DNA from: Selenomonas sputigena ATCC 35185
Lineage (GTDB): Bacteria; Bacillota; Negativicutes; Selenomonadales; Selenomonadaceae
DNA length: 64,000 nucleotides
Reading direction: 5' to 3'
NCBI RefSeq assembly: GCF_000208405.1
Contig: NC_015437.1
Coordinates: forward strand, 1,853,501 to 1,917,500
The position numbers were made by a program, and so were the translations under genes. Below the pieces are notes generated by a model. The model searched no databases. It saw only the letters and a program-made list of their open reading frames with translations, and was not told the origin of the DNA. The first letter of the stretch is position 1. Each line of letters starts with the position of its first letter. This document shows positions 34,464 to 44,516 of this stretch, piece after piece.

Positions 34464-35282
34464 TCAGTTCAGGTAGAAGTTCACAGGCGTCGAAACCGTG
34501 ACGGTCTGCCCCGTCGGATTCGGGAAACTGCCGACCGCACGCGCCGCCTCAAGCGCGGCATCGTCGAGGATGTCGCTGCCCGATGAACTGCCGAGCGAGA
34601 CGCTGACGATGCTGCCGCTCGTGTCGATCGTGCATACAACCGACGCCGATCCCTCCAAGCGGCGCTTGATCGCCATGTAGGGGTACTGCTTGTTCGCATC
34701 GATCGCCGCGCGGAAGCCCGCCGCATCGAAAGGCGACGTGCCCGTACCCGAAACATTGCCATCGCCCGAACCTTGACCTGCACCCGAACCTTCGCCGTAG
34801 CCATGTCCGTCACCCGTCCCCGAGCCGGAGCCGGAACCGCTGCCCGAGCCTGTACCGCTTCCCGTGCCCGTGCCGCTACCGGTGCCTTCGCCTGTACCGC
34901 CTGCCGACGAGGCAGAAGGGGCGCCGCTCGACGGCGCGCTCGTCGTCGGGCTGGGCGTGGGCGACGGCACCGCGTCGGGAGTCTGTACGGGCGCAGGCTC
35001 CGTTACGACCGGCTGTGTCTGCGTCTGCGCCTGCTGCACCGTCTCCACACGCTTTGCCACTTCTTCCGGCTTCAGCGGCTCAGGAAAGGCAGCCGCGCCG
35101 CCGCCCCCGCCTTCATGCCCGCTGCCCTGGCTGAAGTTCGAAGTCGCGAGATCGACCACATAGGTCTGCTGCTCTTTCTCCGCGACGATTTCTGCCAGAC
35201 CGATGGCAAAAAGTACGGCGATGACAACGTGAAGCAGGGCGGAAGCAATGTACGCTTTTTTCCATGAAAGGTTTTGCTCCAT
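34464..35282 (-). CDS. tonB: Energy-transducing protein TonB
   Basis: A 272-residue TonB: N-terminal membrane anchor (about residues 10-33, AYIASALLHVVIAVLFAIGL), a long periplasmic spacer, and a C-terminal TonB_C domain (QYPYMAIKRRLEGSASVVCT, then AAVRAVGSFPNP-like core and TPVNFYLN). The spacer is unusual in using a Pro/Thr part then a Gly-Ser-Thr repeat (GSGTGTGSGTGSGSGSG) instead of the Pro-Lys/Glu rod. It couples the proton force to the receptor encoded upstream. Confidence 0.92.
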   Translation of the reverse strand: MEQNLSWKKAYIASALLHVVIAVLFAIGLAEIVAEKEQQTYVVDLATSNFSQGSGHEGGGGGAAAFPEPLKPEEVAKRVETVQQAQTQTQPVVTEPAPVQTPDAVPSPTPSPTTSAPSSGAPSASSAGGTGEGTGSGTGTGSGTGSGSGSGSGSGTGDGHGYGEGSGAGQGSGDGNVSGTGTSPFDAAGFRAAIDANKQYPYMAIKRRLEGSASVVCTIDTSGSIVSVSLGSSSGSDILDDAALEAARAVGSFPNPTGQTVTVSTPVNFYLN

Positions 35283-35301
35283 ATCTTCTTCCTTCCCTCA
35301 T

Positions 35302-35706
35302 TCACTTTTGTTCAGCGGCAATCGACAAGCGCGTCACCCCGGAAGTCTTGAGCATGTCCATGACGGCGACGACCTGACCGTGCGCCGTACGCTTATCCGC
35401 CTGCAGAACGACCGCCGCATTGGCGTTCTCCTGCATGTGCTGCTTCATGATCGTCGCCGATTCCTGAATGCTCACAGGCTTATTGTCGATCGTGATGTGC
35501 CCTTCCTCGTCGAGCGTCATGATGATCGGCAGCTGTGCGGGTGCGGACGCACTCTGCGCCTGAGGCAGCTGCACGGCAAGCGCCTTCTGCGCGACCGTCT
35601 GCAAGCTGTTCATCATGAAGAACACGAGAAGGAAGAAGATGATGTCAATCATCGGGATGATCATAAAGACCGGCTTTTTTCCCGTGCGATGCTTACTGAA
35701 GTTCAT
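35302..35706 (-). CDS. exbD: Biopolymer transport protein ExbD
   Basis: A 134-residue single-pass membrane protein with the ExbD/TolR helix (VFMIIPMIDIIFFLLVFFMM), which carries the conserved proton-channel Asp (MIDI). A periplasmic domain follows (ITIDNKPVSIQES, ADKRTAHGQVVAVMDML). It overlaps the exbB stop by four bases. Confidence 0.93.
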   Translation of the reverse strand: MNFSKHRTGKKPVFMIIPMIDIIFFLLVFFMMNSLQTVAQKALAVQLPQAQSASAPAQLPIIMTLDEEGHITIDNKPVSIQESATIMKQHMQENANAAVVLQADKRTAHGQVVAVMDMLKTSGVTRLSIAAEQK

Positions 35707-36317
35707 GCCTCATCCCAACTTTCTTTTTTCGCCCCGATGACGGTCGAGCAAAGGCGCTCCGTGTCCGTAACGAGCGTATCGAGCTGATGGTCGAAGTACG
35801 TGTAGAAGCAGAAGGCGATGATCGCCACGCAGAGACCGCTCGCCGTCGCGACGAGCGCCTCGCCGACGCCGCCCGTGATCGCCGCCGCGCCGCCGCCGTT
35901 ATCCAGCACGCTGAAGGTCTGGATCATGCCCGTGACCGTGCCGAGGAGACCGAGGAGCGGTGCGATCGTGACGATGGCACTGAGGTAGTCGAGGTAGCGA
36001 TGGAAGCTGATCGACTCCATCGACATGCGATCTTCGAAGGCGCTCTTCATCGCTGCTTCCGACTTATCATGCGCCATGCCCTGTTCGATGACGCGGCTCA
36101 AAGCCGAAGGGAACTCCGAGCAAAGCTGGCGCACGACGTCCCAATCCTTCGATGCCGCAGCATGGTAGACGCCGTGGAAGAAGGTCTTCGATCCCTTGCG
36201 ATTATTGCGGAAATAATAGAACCTCTCGACCGCAATCGCCAATGTGATCAGCGAGAGGATGAGCAGCGGATACATGACGAAACCGCCGCTGTTAAAAAGG
36301 TGAATAAAGTTTTCCAT
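35703..36317 (-). CDS. exbB: Biopolymer transport protein ExbB
   Basis: A 204-residue MotA/TolQ/ExbB protein with three membrane helices. The last two carry the family motif YLSAIVTIAPLLGLLGTVTG (about residues 109-128) and GVGEALVATASGLCVAIIAF (about 149-168). With ExbD it forms the proton-driven motor for TonB. It is the second gene after the TonB-dependent receptor. Confidence 0.93.
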   Translation of the reverse strand: MENFIHLFNSGGFVMYPLLILSLITLAIAVERFYYFRNNRKGSKTFFHGVYHAAASKDWDVVRQLCSEFPSALSRVIEQGMAHDKSEAAMKSAFEDRMSMESISFHRYLDYLSAIVTIAPLLGLLGTVTGMIQTFSVLDNGGGAAAITGGVGEALVATASGLCVAIIAFCFYTYFDHQLDTLVTDTERLCSTVIGAKKESWDEA

Positions 36318-36355
36318 TTGTCAACCACTCCTTAAAAATTAAAAATATTCTTGGC

Positions 36356-36394
36356 CGCTGCATGAAGTCAAGCTTCGCCGTAAATCATGCAGCG
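36356..36394 (-). other. Inverted repeat between the TonB-dependent receptor and exbB
   Basis: CGCTGCATGA (36356-36365) and TCATGCAGCG (36385-36394) form a perfect 10-bp stem with a 19-base loop. On the minus strand an AT-rich segment (AATATTTTTAATTTTT) follows. It may act as a partial terminator that lowers exbB expression relative to the receptor. Confidence 0.55.
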
Positions 36395-36414
36395 CCCCTT
36401 GCCAACTTAAAACA

Positions 36415-38853
36415 TCAGAAAGTCATTCTCATGCCGAGACGGTAGATGCGCCCGCCCAGACCGAGATAGGGATCGTACGTGTTGAAGACATTCGTGATGC
36501 CCGCATAGACCGTCGCGTTCTTCGTGACGTCCTTTTCGAACATCAGATTCCAAACACCATAGTTTTTCTCGCGGGCAAGCTTCTCGCGCGTGAAGTCGTG
36601 CTGAATCCCGCCCTTCACATGGGTATTTGCCTCAGTTTCCGTGGGGAAAAGATGATACACTTCGCCCGTATTGGGATCCTTAAATGTATAATGAGGCGTC
36701 TCCGTGATTGTATTGCCATTTGCATCCAGCAGCCGTCCCGTAATGATGCGGTCACGAATATCAAGGTAGTTTCGCGTATAGTCGCCCCAGAAAGTAGCAC
36801 GCCAACCGTTCTTGCGGTCGTTGTAGTTCAGGGCGAGGTTGAACATGTGACGGCCACGCCCTTCAAGGCGCTTTCCCGACTGACGATCATAAGCGTCGAG
36901 ATAGGTATAGCCCGCCTTGATACTAAAATTGCTCGAAAACTCGTGTGTCACCTCCGCTTCAATGCCTTGCGTACGTGCCTTGGAGATATTCTTATAGGTA
37001 TAAACATCGTCGGTAGCAGGAACGTTTGACACCATCGACATTTCATCTAAGATATTGTCCTCAATGTACTGCCAGTCGGGAGCGGATTCAACCATGGCTA
37101 CTAGGGTGTCATAGTCATACGATCCATATAGGCTCGGATAACGTGTCAGCGGATCATAATATGTGCGGCCATAGAGGTTCTTGCTCTGCTTCTCTCCTAT
37201 ATACATGATCTGCATATAGTCCTTATAATCATTGCGGAAGAGCGTGAGCTTCGCGCTCGTCTTCTTGCCAAAATCCTTTTCGACAGAAACATCCATATTG
37301 ACCGCCTTTTCCGGCTTGAGCTCGGGATTGCCCTCAAACAGCCAGCCGTTGCGGATCGGCGGCTTCGGATTCAGCGACGGCTCGTACATCTCCCAGTCAT
37401 GGTAAAGCTCGGCGATGCCTCCTGTCGCGAAGCTCGTGCCGATGTTCGCCTTGACGCGCAGGTCAGGACGAACCTTGTACGTCGCACCGATGGACGGTGA
37501 AAGATTCACGCCGAAATGACTGTGATTTGTGTAGCGCAACGAGGGTACGACGAGAAGGTTCTTCCCGACCTGCCAACTGTCCATGACATAGGCGCTGTAG
37601 TAGTTCAGAGAAGTTTCATAAATATTGCCAGTATAGGAACGTATATTGGGATCCGACGGATCATCCGGATTCGGAAAGCTATATTTTCTTGTTTCTTGAC
37701 GCGCCTCCTGCCCATTTATTCTGATACGCGTTCCCTCACCGCTTTCATCATGATAGTCCGCACCGACAGTCACATAGTGCTTGTCATTCGCCATGAGACC
37801 GAGCGACGCCTCCAGAACCTTGTCCTTACGATTGAAAACATCAAAATAGAAATGATGATAGGGAATGCCCCTGCCAAAGACACGATAAGTTACGTCGGAA
37901 TCATGTTCTGTCGAATAGAGACGTATGCGATAGTCCGCACGACTTGTCTGCTTCTTCCAGTCAACGCTGAAGTTATTGCGCCATGCATCCTCTGCCGCCA
38001 TCATGTCGATCACTCTGCCGCGCGTGAACCTTCCGAGTGTCGTATCCTTCTTCAAATCCTCCGTCTGATGATCCGCAGAAATCGTAAGCGTTTCATCCTT
38101 GCCAAGCGTAAACTCGACGCGCGCCCCCATCGGATTACGCTTGCCATAGTACTGCATAGATGTCCCATCGTTATCGTAAAGAAAAGGGGCGGTCTTGTTC
38201 TGTCCATAGAAGAAGTCCATGTACGTCCCGCCTCCGAGATCGCCCGTAGCATAACTAATGTTGTGGTTATACTGGCTGCCGCCCTGATCGAGCCACGAGC
38301 CTTCCGTCATCAGTTTGACGCCCGCCTTATGCGGCATCTTCGTGACGATATTGATGACGCCGCCGATGGCGTCCGCGCCGTAGCGTGCCGTGCCCGAGCC
38401 GCGAATGACCTCGATGTGGTCGATGTTGTCGACGCCGAGACGGTTTGCCTCGTCCGTCGCGCCGTAGAACTTGCTAAGACCGCCTGCAAGCCGCCTGCCA
38501 TCGACCAGGATCAATGTGTGGCGAGCCTCCGCGCCGCGAATAGAGATCGTCTTGCGCCCCATGTTGTCCGTACCCATCTGGATGCTCTGCTCGGCAGCCA
38601 GCGCGTCGGAGAGCGTGCGCGCCCCCTTGCGGTCGAGATCCTCTCGCGTGATGATGGTCTTCGTCTCCGGCTCCTCCTTGAGAAGTTCCTTCTCATAGTT
38701 CGCCTCGACATTGACGGCGTCCGTCGTCACACGTTCTGAAGAAGAACCATTGTCCCCCCCCGCTGCACAAAGCGCTGAAGATCCCCAAAGCATCCACATC
38801 GCTGCACCAAGTGCCGCATACTTGCGCTTTCTCAGCCTGTTCCCCATTCTCAT
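36415..38853 (-). CDS. TonB-dependent outer-membrane receptor (probable haem/iron)
   Basis: An 812-residue receptor. It has a signal peptide (MRMGNRLRKRKYAALGAAMW to about residue 31), a plug domain (IITREDLDRKGARTLSDALA, then DNIDHIEVIRGSGTARYGAD and VINIVTKMP) and a large beta barrel ending with Phe (LGMRMTF). The start at 38853 follows GGAGG by seven bases. Grouping with ExbBD-TonB, a flavodoxin and a haem-cleaving radical SAM protein suggests haem as ligand; the common FRAP/NPNL haem-receptor motif was not found, so siderophore or cobalamin remain possible. Confidence 0.9.
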   Translation of the reverse strand: MRMGNRLRKRKYAALGAAMWMLWGSSALCAAGGDNGSSSERVTTDAVNVEANYEKELLKEEPETKTIITREDLDRKGARTLSDALAAEQSIQMGTDNMGRKTISIRGAEARHTLILVDGRRLAGGLSKFYGATDEANRLGVDNIDHIEVIRGSGTARYGADAIGGVINIVTKMPHKAGVKLMTEGSWLDQGGSQYNHNISYATGDLGGGTYMDFFYGQNKTAPFLYDNDGTSMQYYGKRNPMGARVEFTLGKDETLTISADHQTEDLKKDTTLGRFTRGRVIDMMAAEDAWRNNFSVDWKKQTSRADYRIRLYSTEHDSDVTYRVFGRGIPYHHFYFDVFNRKDKVLEASLGLMANDKHYVTVGADYHDESGEGTRIRINGQEARQETRKYSFPNPDDPSDPNIRSYTGNIYETSLNYYSAYVMDSWQVGKNLLVVPSLRYTNHSHFGVNLSPSIGATYKVRPDLRVKANIGTSFATGGIAELYHDWEMYEPSLNPKPPIRNGWLFEGNPELKPEKAVNMDVSVEKDFGKKTSAKLTLFRNDYKDYMQIMYIGEKQSKNLYGRTYYDPLTRYPSLYGSYDYDTLVAMVESAPDWQYIEDNILDEMSMVSNVPATDDVYTYKNISKARTQGIEAEVTHEFSSNFSIKAGYTYLDAYDRQSGKRLEGRGRHMFNLALNYNDRKNGWRATFWGDYTRNYLDIRDRIITGRLLDANGNTITETPHYTFKDPNTGEVYHLFPTETEANTHVKGGIQHDFTREKLAREKNYGVWNLMFEKDVTKNATVYAGITNVFNTYDPYLGLGGRIYRLGMRMTF

Positions 38854-38903
38854 TCCATTGCCTCCATTCGCAAAGGTGAACGGCGTACATCCTTGAACGC
38901 CAT

Positions 38904-38928
38904 TCATTATTATAAATAACATTAATGA
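38904..38928 (-). promoter_or_regulatory. Fur-like operator of the receptor operon
   Basis: TCATTA (38904-38909) and TAATGA (38923-38928) are inverted arms around an AT-rich 13-base centre. The overall shape resembles degenerate Fur boxes made of NATWAT units. It lies just downstream of the predicted transcription start, where a repressor would block transcription. Binding is not shown. Confidence 0.45.
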
Positions 38929-38938
38929 TATGCTCTGT

Positions 38939-38967
38939 ATTTTAGCATTGAGGATAAGGATTGTCAA
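38939..38967 (-). promoter_or_regulatory. Promoter of the TonB-dependent receptor operon
   Basis: Minus-strand TTGACA (38962-38967), a 17-base spacer and TAAAAT (38939-38944) make a near-consensus sigma-A promoter about 85 bases before the receptor start codon. Confidence 0.75.
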
Positions 38968-39204
38968 TATCTTTTTATGCTTTTTTCGAGAATATTTTTC
39001 TTTCTCCTTATAGAAAACAAACCGATTTTTCATAAAATAAGCAGGCAATCTTCAATAAATATGCATTATTTCAAATTATATCGCGATAATCGAAAATATA
39101 TCCTAGCCAGTTTTTTTCGATATTTTCAGGTTCCCCATTTTCATCTTATATAAACAATATTTATGTAGCATAGAAATCCTCGCAGACGTAGGATGTATTC
39201 GCAG

Positions 39205-39256
39205 CGCAAAACAAACGAGGCTGCACACAGGTCTTTCCAGACCTATGCACAGCCTC
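39205..39256 (-). terminator. Terminator after rnc
   Basis: GAGGCTG (39217-39223) pairs with CAGCCTC (39250-39256), and an inner GGTC/GACC extends the stem. On the minus strand GTTTGTTTT follows. It closes the fatty-acid/rnc operon. Confidence 0.75.
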
Positions 39257-39280
39257 TTCCTTCAGATATTTATGGACTTT

Positions 39281-40009
39281 TCAAAGCTTCTTCATCTTGC
39301 GCAGCGCTTCTCGCGCAGCGCCCTGCTCAGCTTCCTTCTTGTTGCGTCCCTTGCCCGTGCCGTAGACCGCATCGTTGATGCGCACGGCAAACTCAAAAGT
39401 CTTGTCGTGGTCGGGTCCCGTTTCCGTCAGAAGCTCGTAGGCGATCTTGCTGTCGACGTGCTTCTGCACGACTTCCTGCAAGGTCGTCTTGTAGTCTTTC
39501 ATATTCTCGCCGCTGTCGATGGTCAGAAGCTCATCGTGCAGCTGCTTGAGGACGTAGTCATACGCCGTTTGCCAGCCGCGGTCGAGGTAGATAGCGCCGA
39601 TGACCGCCTCGAAGGCGTCGGCGAGCATCGACGGGCGATGTCCGCCGCCCATCGACGCTTCGCCGTGACCGAGCAGCAGGTATTCGCCAAGCTCGAGCTC
39701 CGCCGCGCGCCTTGAGAGCGTCGCCTCGCGCACGATGGAGGCGCGCGCCTTCGTCAGCTCGCCTTCGGGACGGTTGGGAAAGCGCTCGAAGAGGTAGGTG
39801 CTCGTCGCCAGTTCCAGAACGGCATCGCCCAGAAACTCCAGGCGCTCGTTGTGCACAACGCCCTTGTTTTTCGCCTCGTTTGCGTAGGAGGTATGCGTGA
39901 GCGCTTCATGCAGCAGCACGATGTTCTGAAACTCGATGCCGAGATGGTCGGAAAGCTCTATGAGAGCTTCCCGGCGCGTTTTGGACAAAACCTCCGCCGC
40001 CTTTTTCAT
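39281..40009 (-). CDS. rnc: Ribonuclease III
   Basis: RNase III cuts double-stranded RNA, including rRNA precursors. The 242-residue protein has the catalytic signature NERLEFLGDAVLELA (about residues 53-67), a second acidic site in MLADAFEAVIGAIYLD, and a C-terminal dsRNA-binding domain (DYKTTLQEVVQKH to GRNKKEAEQGAAREAL). It overlaps the fabF stop (ATGA). The same fab-rnc order is common in Firmicutes. Confidence 0.96.
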   Translation of the reverse strand: MKKAAEVLSKTRREALIELSDHLGIEFQNIVLLHEALTHTSYANEAKNKGVVHNERLEFLGDAVLELATSTYLFERFPNRPEGELTKARASIVREATLSRRAAELELGEYLLLGHGEASMGGGHRPSMLADAFEAVIGAIYLDRGWQTAYDYVLKQLHDELLTIDSGENMKDYKTTLQEVVQKHVDSKIAYELLTETGPDHDKTFEFAVRINDAVYGTGKGRNKKEAEQGAAREALRKMKKL

Positions 40010-41250
40010 GCCTGGAACTTCTTGAGTACGAGGCAGGCGTTATGACCGCCGAAGCCGAAGGAGTTGGAGATCGCCGCGCGCACGGTCTTCTGCTTCGCCT
40101 TGTTCGGCACATAGTCGAGGTCAAGCCCCTCGTCGGGGGTTTCGTAATTGATCGTCGGCGGCAGCATGTCGTTTTCTACAGCGAGCGCCGTCGCGATGCA
40201 CTCGACACCGCCGGCGGCACCGAGGAGATGCCCCGTCATGGACTTGATGGAGCTGACGGAGATATCCTTCGCCGCCGCGCCGAACGTCGTCTTGATCGCC
40301 TCGGTCTCACCCTTGTCGTTCATGTGCGTCGACGTGCCGTGCGCGTTGACATAGTCGATGTCAGCGGGCGTAAGCCCCGCATCCTCGATGGCGCGCGTCA
40401 TGCACTTCGCCTGATATTCGCCGTGCGGCGCAGGGCTTGTGACGTGGTAGGCGTCGGCGTTCGCACCGTAGCCGACAAGCTCGGCGTAGATGTGCGCACC
40501 GCGCTTCTCGGCATGCTCCAGGCTTTCCAAGACCACGAGCCCTGCGCCCTCGCCCATGACGAAGCCGCTGCGGTCTTTGTCGAAGGGGCGCGAGGCATGC
40601 GCAGGATCGTCGTTGTGATCGGCGCAAAGAGCCTTCATCGCGCAGAAGCCCGCGACGGCGGCCTCCGAGATGCTCGCTTCCGTACCGCCGGCGACGGCGA
40701 CATCCGCCTTGCCGATCTCAATGGCGCGGAACGCATGACCGATGCAGTCCGTACCCGTTGCGCAGGCCGTCACGATGCACGCCGAAGGACCGTGCAGGCC
40801 GTAAGTGATGGCGACCTGCCCAGCCGCCATGTTCGCAATCATCATCGGGATGAAGAACGGGCTGATCTTCGACGGCCCCTTGTCGAAGAGTTTCTGGTAC
40901 TGGCTGTGCATCGTTTCGATGCCGCCGATGCCGGCGCCGATGAACGTGCCGATGCGCTCCCTGTCCTCTTTTTCGAGATCGAGCTTCGCATCCTCGATGG
41001 CAAGCTTTGCCGCTGCGACAGCGAACTGCGTATAGCGATCCATACGCTTCGCTTCCTTCTTGTCGATGTACGCGGCAGGATCGAAGTCCGTGACCTCGCC
41101 CGCGATCTGCGCGTGGCAGCCCGATGCATCGAAATGCGTGATCTTATCGATGCCGTTCTTTCCTGCAAGAAGCGCCTGCCAGAAGGCTTCCTTGCCGATG
41201 CCGATCGGCGTGATCGCACCCAGGCCCGTTATGACTACACGATTGCTCAA
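40006..41250 (-). CDS. fabF: Beta-ketoacyl-ACP synthase II
   Basis: FabF condenses malonyl-ACP with growing acyl-ACP. The 414-residue protein starts MSNRVVITGLGAITPIG at a TTG (41250) seven bases after an AGGTG site; a GTG five codons upstream is less likely. The active-site Cys is in GPSACIVTACATGTDCIGHA, with the two His in NAHGTSTHMNDKGE and KSMTGHLLGAAGGVE. Complete. The window's fab cluster lacks fabH. Confidence 0.95.
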   Translation of the reverse strand: MSNRVVITGLGAITPIGIGKEAFWQALLAGKNGIDKITHFDASGCHAQIAGEVTDFDPAAYIDKKEAKRMDRYTQFAVAAAKLAIEDAKLDLEKEDRERIGTFIGAGIGGIETMHSQYQKLFDKGPSKISPFFIPMMIANMAAGQVAITYGLHGPSACIVTACATGTDCIGHAFRAIEIGKADVAVAGGTEASISEAAVAGFCAMKALCADHNDDPAHASRPFDKDRSGFVMGEGAGLVVLESLEHAEKRGAHIYAELVGYGANADAYHVTSPAPHGEYQAKCMTRAIEDAGLTPADIDYVNAHGTSTHMNDKGETEAIKTTFGAAAKDISVSSIKSMTGHLLGAAGGVECIATALAVENDMLPPTINYETPDEGLDLDYVPNKAKQKTVRAAISNSFGFGGHNACLVLKKFQA

Positions 41251-41309
41251 GCTATGACACCTCACTCTGTCTTTCCATAAAAACTATTTCCTCTGTCTCA
41301 TGAAACTTT

Positions 41310-42260
41310 CTAACCGATGGCCGCAACCTCGGCGGTCAGTCGGCGGAAGATCTCCTTGACCGAAAGAATCTCCTTGATGCGGGAGATGTACTCGCCCGTG
41401 AAGACGAGTCCGGTTTCCACATCGCCTTGCTCGGCACGAATGAGCGCACGGATGATGCAGAAATTGTGCGCGCATTCCTTGAGACAGTTGTCGCACTGCT
41501 TGGGCGGCACATTGCCCTTGAGGATGCGCTCCGCGAAGGGGTTGCGGACGGCTCGCCCCGGCAGCCCCACGGGGCTGTGGATGAGGACGACGTCCTCGGG
41601 CTGCGCCTTCAAATAAAACTCCTTCAATGCGGGAGCCGCATTCGATTCCTCGCTCGCGGCGAAGCGCGACCCCATCTGCACGCCGTTGGCGCCCATCTTT
41701 ATGAGATCAACAATGTCCTGACCCGTGAGAACGCCGCCCGCCGCTATGACGGGGATGTCTACGGCTTTGCGGATGTCGGGTATCAGTTCGCGCACGGAGG
41801 TGTCCGTACCGAGGTGACCGCCGGCTTCCTTGCCTTCGACGACGATCGCCGAGGCGCCAAGACGCTGTGAAATTTTCGCAAGTTTAACAGAGGAGACAAT
41901 GGGCACGATCGGCGTTCCCGACTCCTTGCCCAGACCGAACACGTCGCGCGAAAAGCCTGCGCCTGCCACGACGAGGTCGATGCCCTCGCTGATTGCCGTC
42001 TTCACAACTCGGGCGAATTCCCGCGCCGCCACCATGATGTTGATGCCGATGACGCCCTTCGTCAAAGAGCGCGCCAGTCGGATCTCATAGCGCAGTTCTT
42101 CATCGCTCAAGCCCGAAGCGGCGATGAGGCCGATGCCCCCCTGACTGGCCACAGCGGCCGCCAGTTTTGCCGTCGATAGGCGAATCGCCATGCCACCTTG
42201 AATGATGGGAATCTTTGCTATCTTTTCGCCAATTTTCAGCTCCGGAAGCTTCAACTTCAC
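41310..42260 (-). CDS. FabK/nitronate monooxygenase-like flavoprotein with C-terminal cysteines
   Basis: A 316-residue FMN-dependent TIM barrel of the NPD/FabK superfamily: IPIIQGGMAIRLSTAKLAAA, GIDLVVAGAGFSRDV, VVEGKEAGGHLGTD and IPVIAAGGVLTGQDIVDLI. It is a paralogue of the true FabK encoded three genes upstream. A C-terminal CDNCLKECAHNFC motif (about residue 263) is absent from that FabK and may bind metal or a cluster. It could be a second enoyl-ACP reductase or a nitronate monooxygenase; operon position favours lipid metabolism. Confidence 0.82.
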   Translation of the reverse strand: MKLKLPELKIGEKIAKIPIIQGGMAIRLSTAKLAAAVASQGGIGLIAASGLSDEELRYEIRLARSLTKGVIGINIMVAAREFARVVKTAISEGIDLVVAGAGFSRDVFGLGKESGTPIVPIVSSVKLAKISQRLGASAIVVEGKEAGGHLGTDTSVRELIPDIRKAVDIPVIAAGGVLTGQDIVDLIKMGANGVQMGSRFAASEESNAAPALKEFYLKAQPEDVVLIHSPVGLPGRAVRNPFAERILKGNVPPKQCDNCLKECAHNFCIIRALIRAEQGDVETGLVFTGEYISRIKEILSVKEIFRRLTAEVAAIG

Positions 42261-42316
42261 TCCTCCAATCGAGGGAAGTTCTGATATCTGATCTTCCCTA
42301 GAATATTTCTCTTCCT

Positions 42317-42356
42317 TGAGAAAATCCCGTGAAGAAACTTCACGGGATTTTCTTCA
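42317..42356 (-). terminator. Hairpin terminator or attenuator after acpP
   Basis: AGAAAATCCCGTGAAG pairs with CTTCACGGGATTTTCT around an AAA loop, a very stable stem 30 bases after the acpP stop. On the minus strand the 3' arm ends ATTTTCTC. It likely ends most acpP transcripts, with some read-through to the FabK-like gene, fabF and rnc. Confidence 0.7.
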
Positions 42357-42381
42357 AGAAAGGCAAGACGAGCACAGGGTT

Positions 42382-42627
42382 TTACTTGCCCTCGTCTTCT
42401 TTGTGCTGGTCAATGTAAGTTACGACATCCTGAACGGTCTTGATCTTTTCCGCTGCCTCGTCCGGAATCTCAATTCCGAACTCCTCTTCGAATGCCATGA
42501 TGAGCTCAACGATGTCCAAGGAATCTGCTCCCAGATCGTCAATAAAAGTAGAATCGATGGAAACCTCGTCCGCTTCAACGCCGAGCTGCTCCACAACGAT
42601 ATCTTTCACTTTATCAAAAGTCGCCAC
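42382..42627 (-). CDS. acpP: Acyl carrier protein
   Basis: An 81-residue acidic carrier protein; the phosphopantetheine serine is in [20 protein letters not shown] (DSL motif, Ser at about residue 36). It carries growing acyl chains for the fab enzymes encoded around it. It lies between fabG and the FabK-like gene and is followed by a strong hairpin. Confidence 0.97.
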   Translation of the reverse strand: MATFDKVKDIVVEQLGVEADEVSIDSTFIDDLGADSLDIVELIMAFEEEFGIEIPDEAAEKIKTVQDVVTYIDQHKEDEGK

Positions 42628-42700
42628 TACAATTCACCTCCCTCCGTTGCCTCTTCTCGGGATTCACTGCCTTTTTCAATGTTTCCCTCTATAATTTATA

Positions 42701-44390
<1,690 letters not shown>

Positions 44391-44516
44391 CGAACCGACC
44401 TCTCTTTCCTTTAGGAATGGCTGATACATTCAGCCAGCCAGCTTCACGCATCTGCGCAAATCCGGACGGCTTCATTTTATCAGCACTTCCTTAGCGTGAA
44501 CACCTCTTCTTTGCCT

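Larger units (their letters stand above)
38854..39204. other. AT-rich regulatory region upstream of the TonB-dependent receptor
   Basis: This stretch between the receptor gene and the rnc terminator is clearly AT-rich compared with the flanking genes. It holds the receptor promoter (38939-38967) and a Fur-like palindrome (38904-38928). Apart from those, no gene or RNA structure was recognised in 38970-39204. Confidence 0.6.

Noticed and set aside
39100-39145. 13-codon minus-strand ORF beginning MKMGNLKISKK upstream of the TonB-dependent receptor
   Set aside because: It is short, has no ribosome-binding site, and lies before the receptor promoter; its slight likeness to the receptor's first codons (MRMGN) is not enough.
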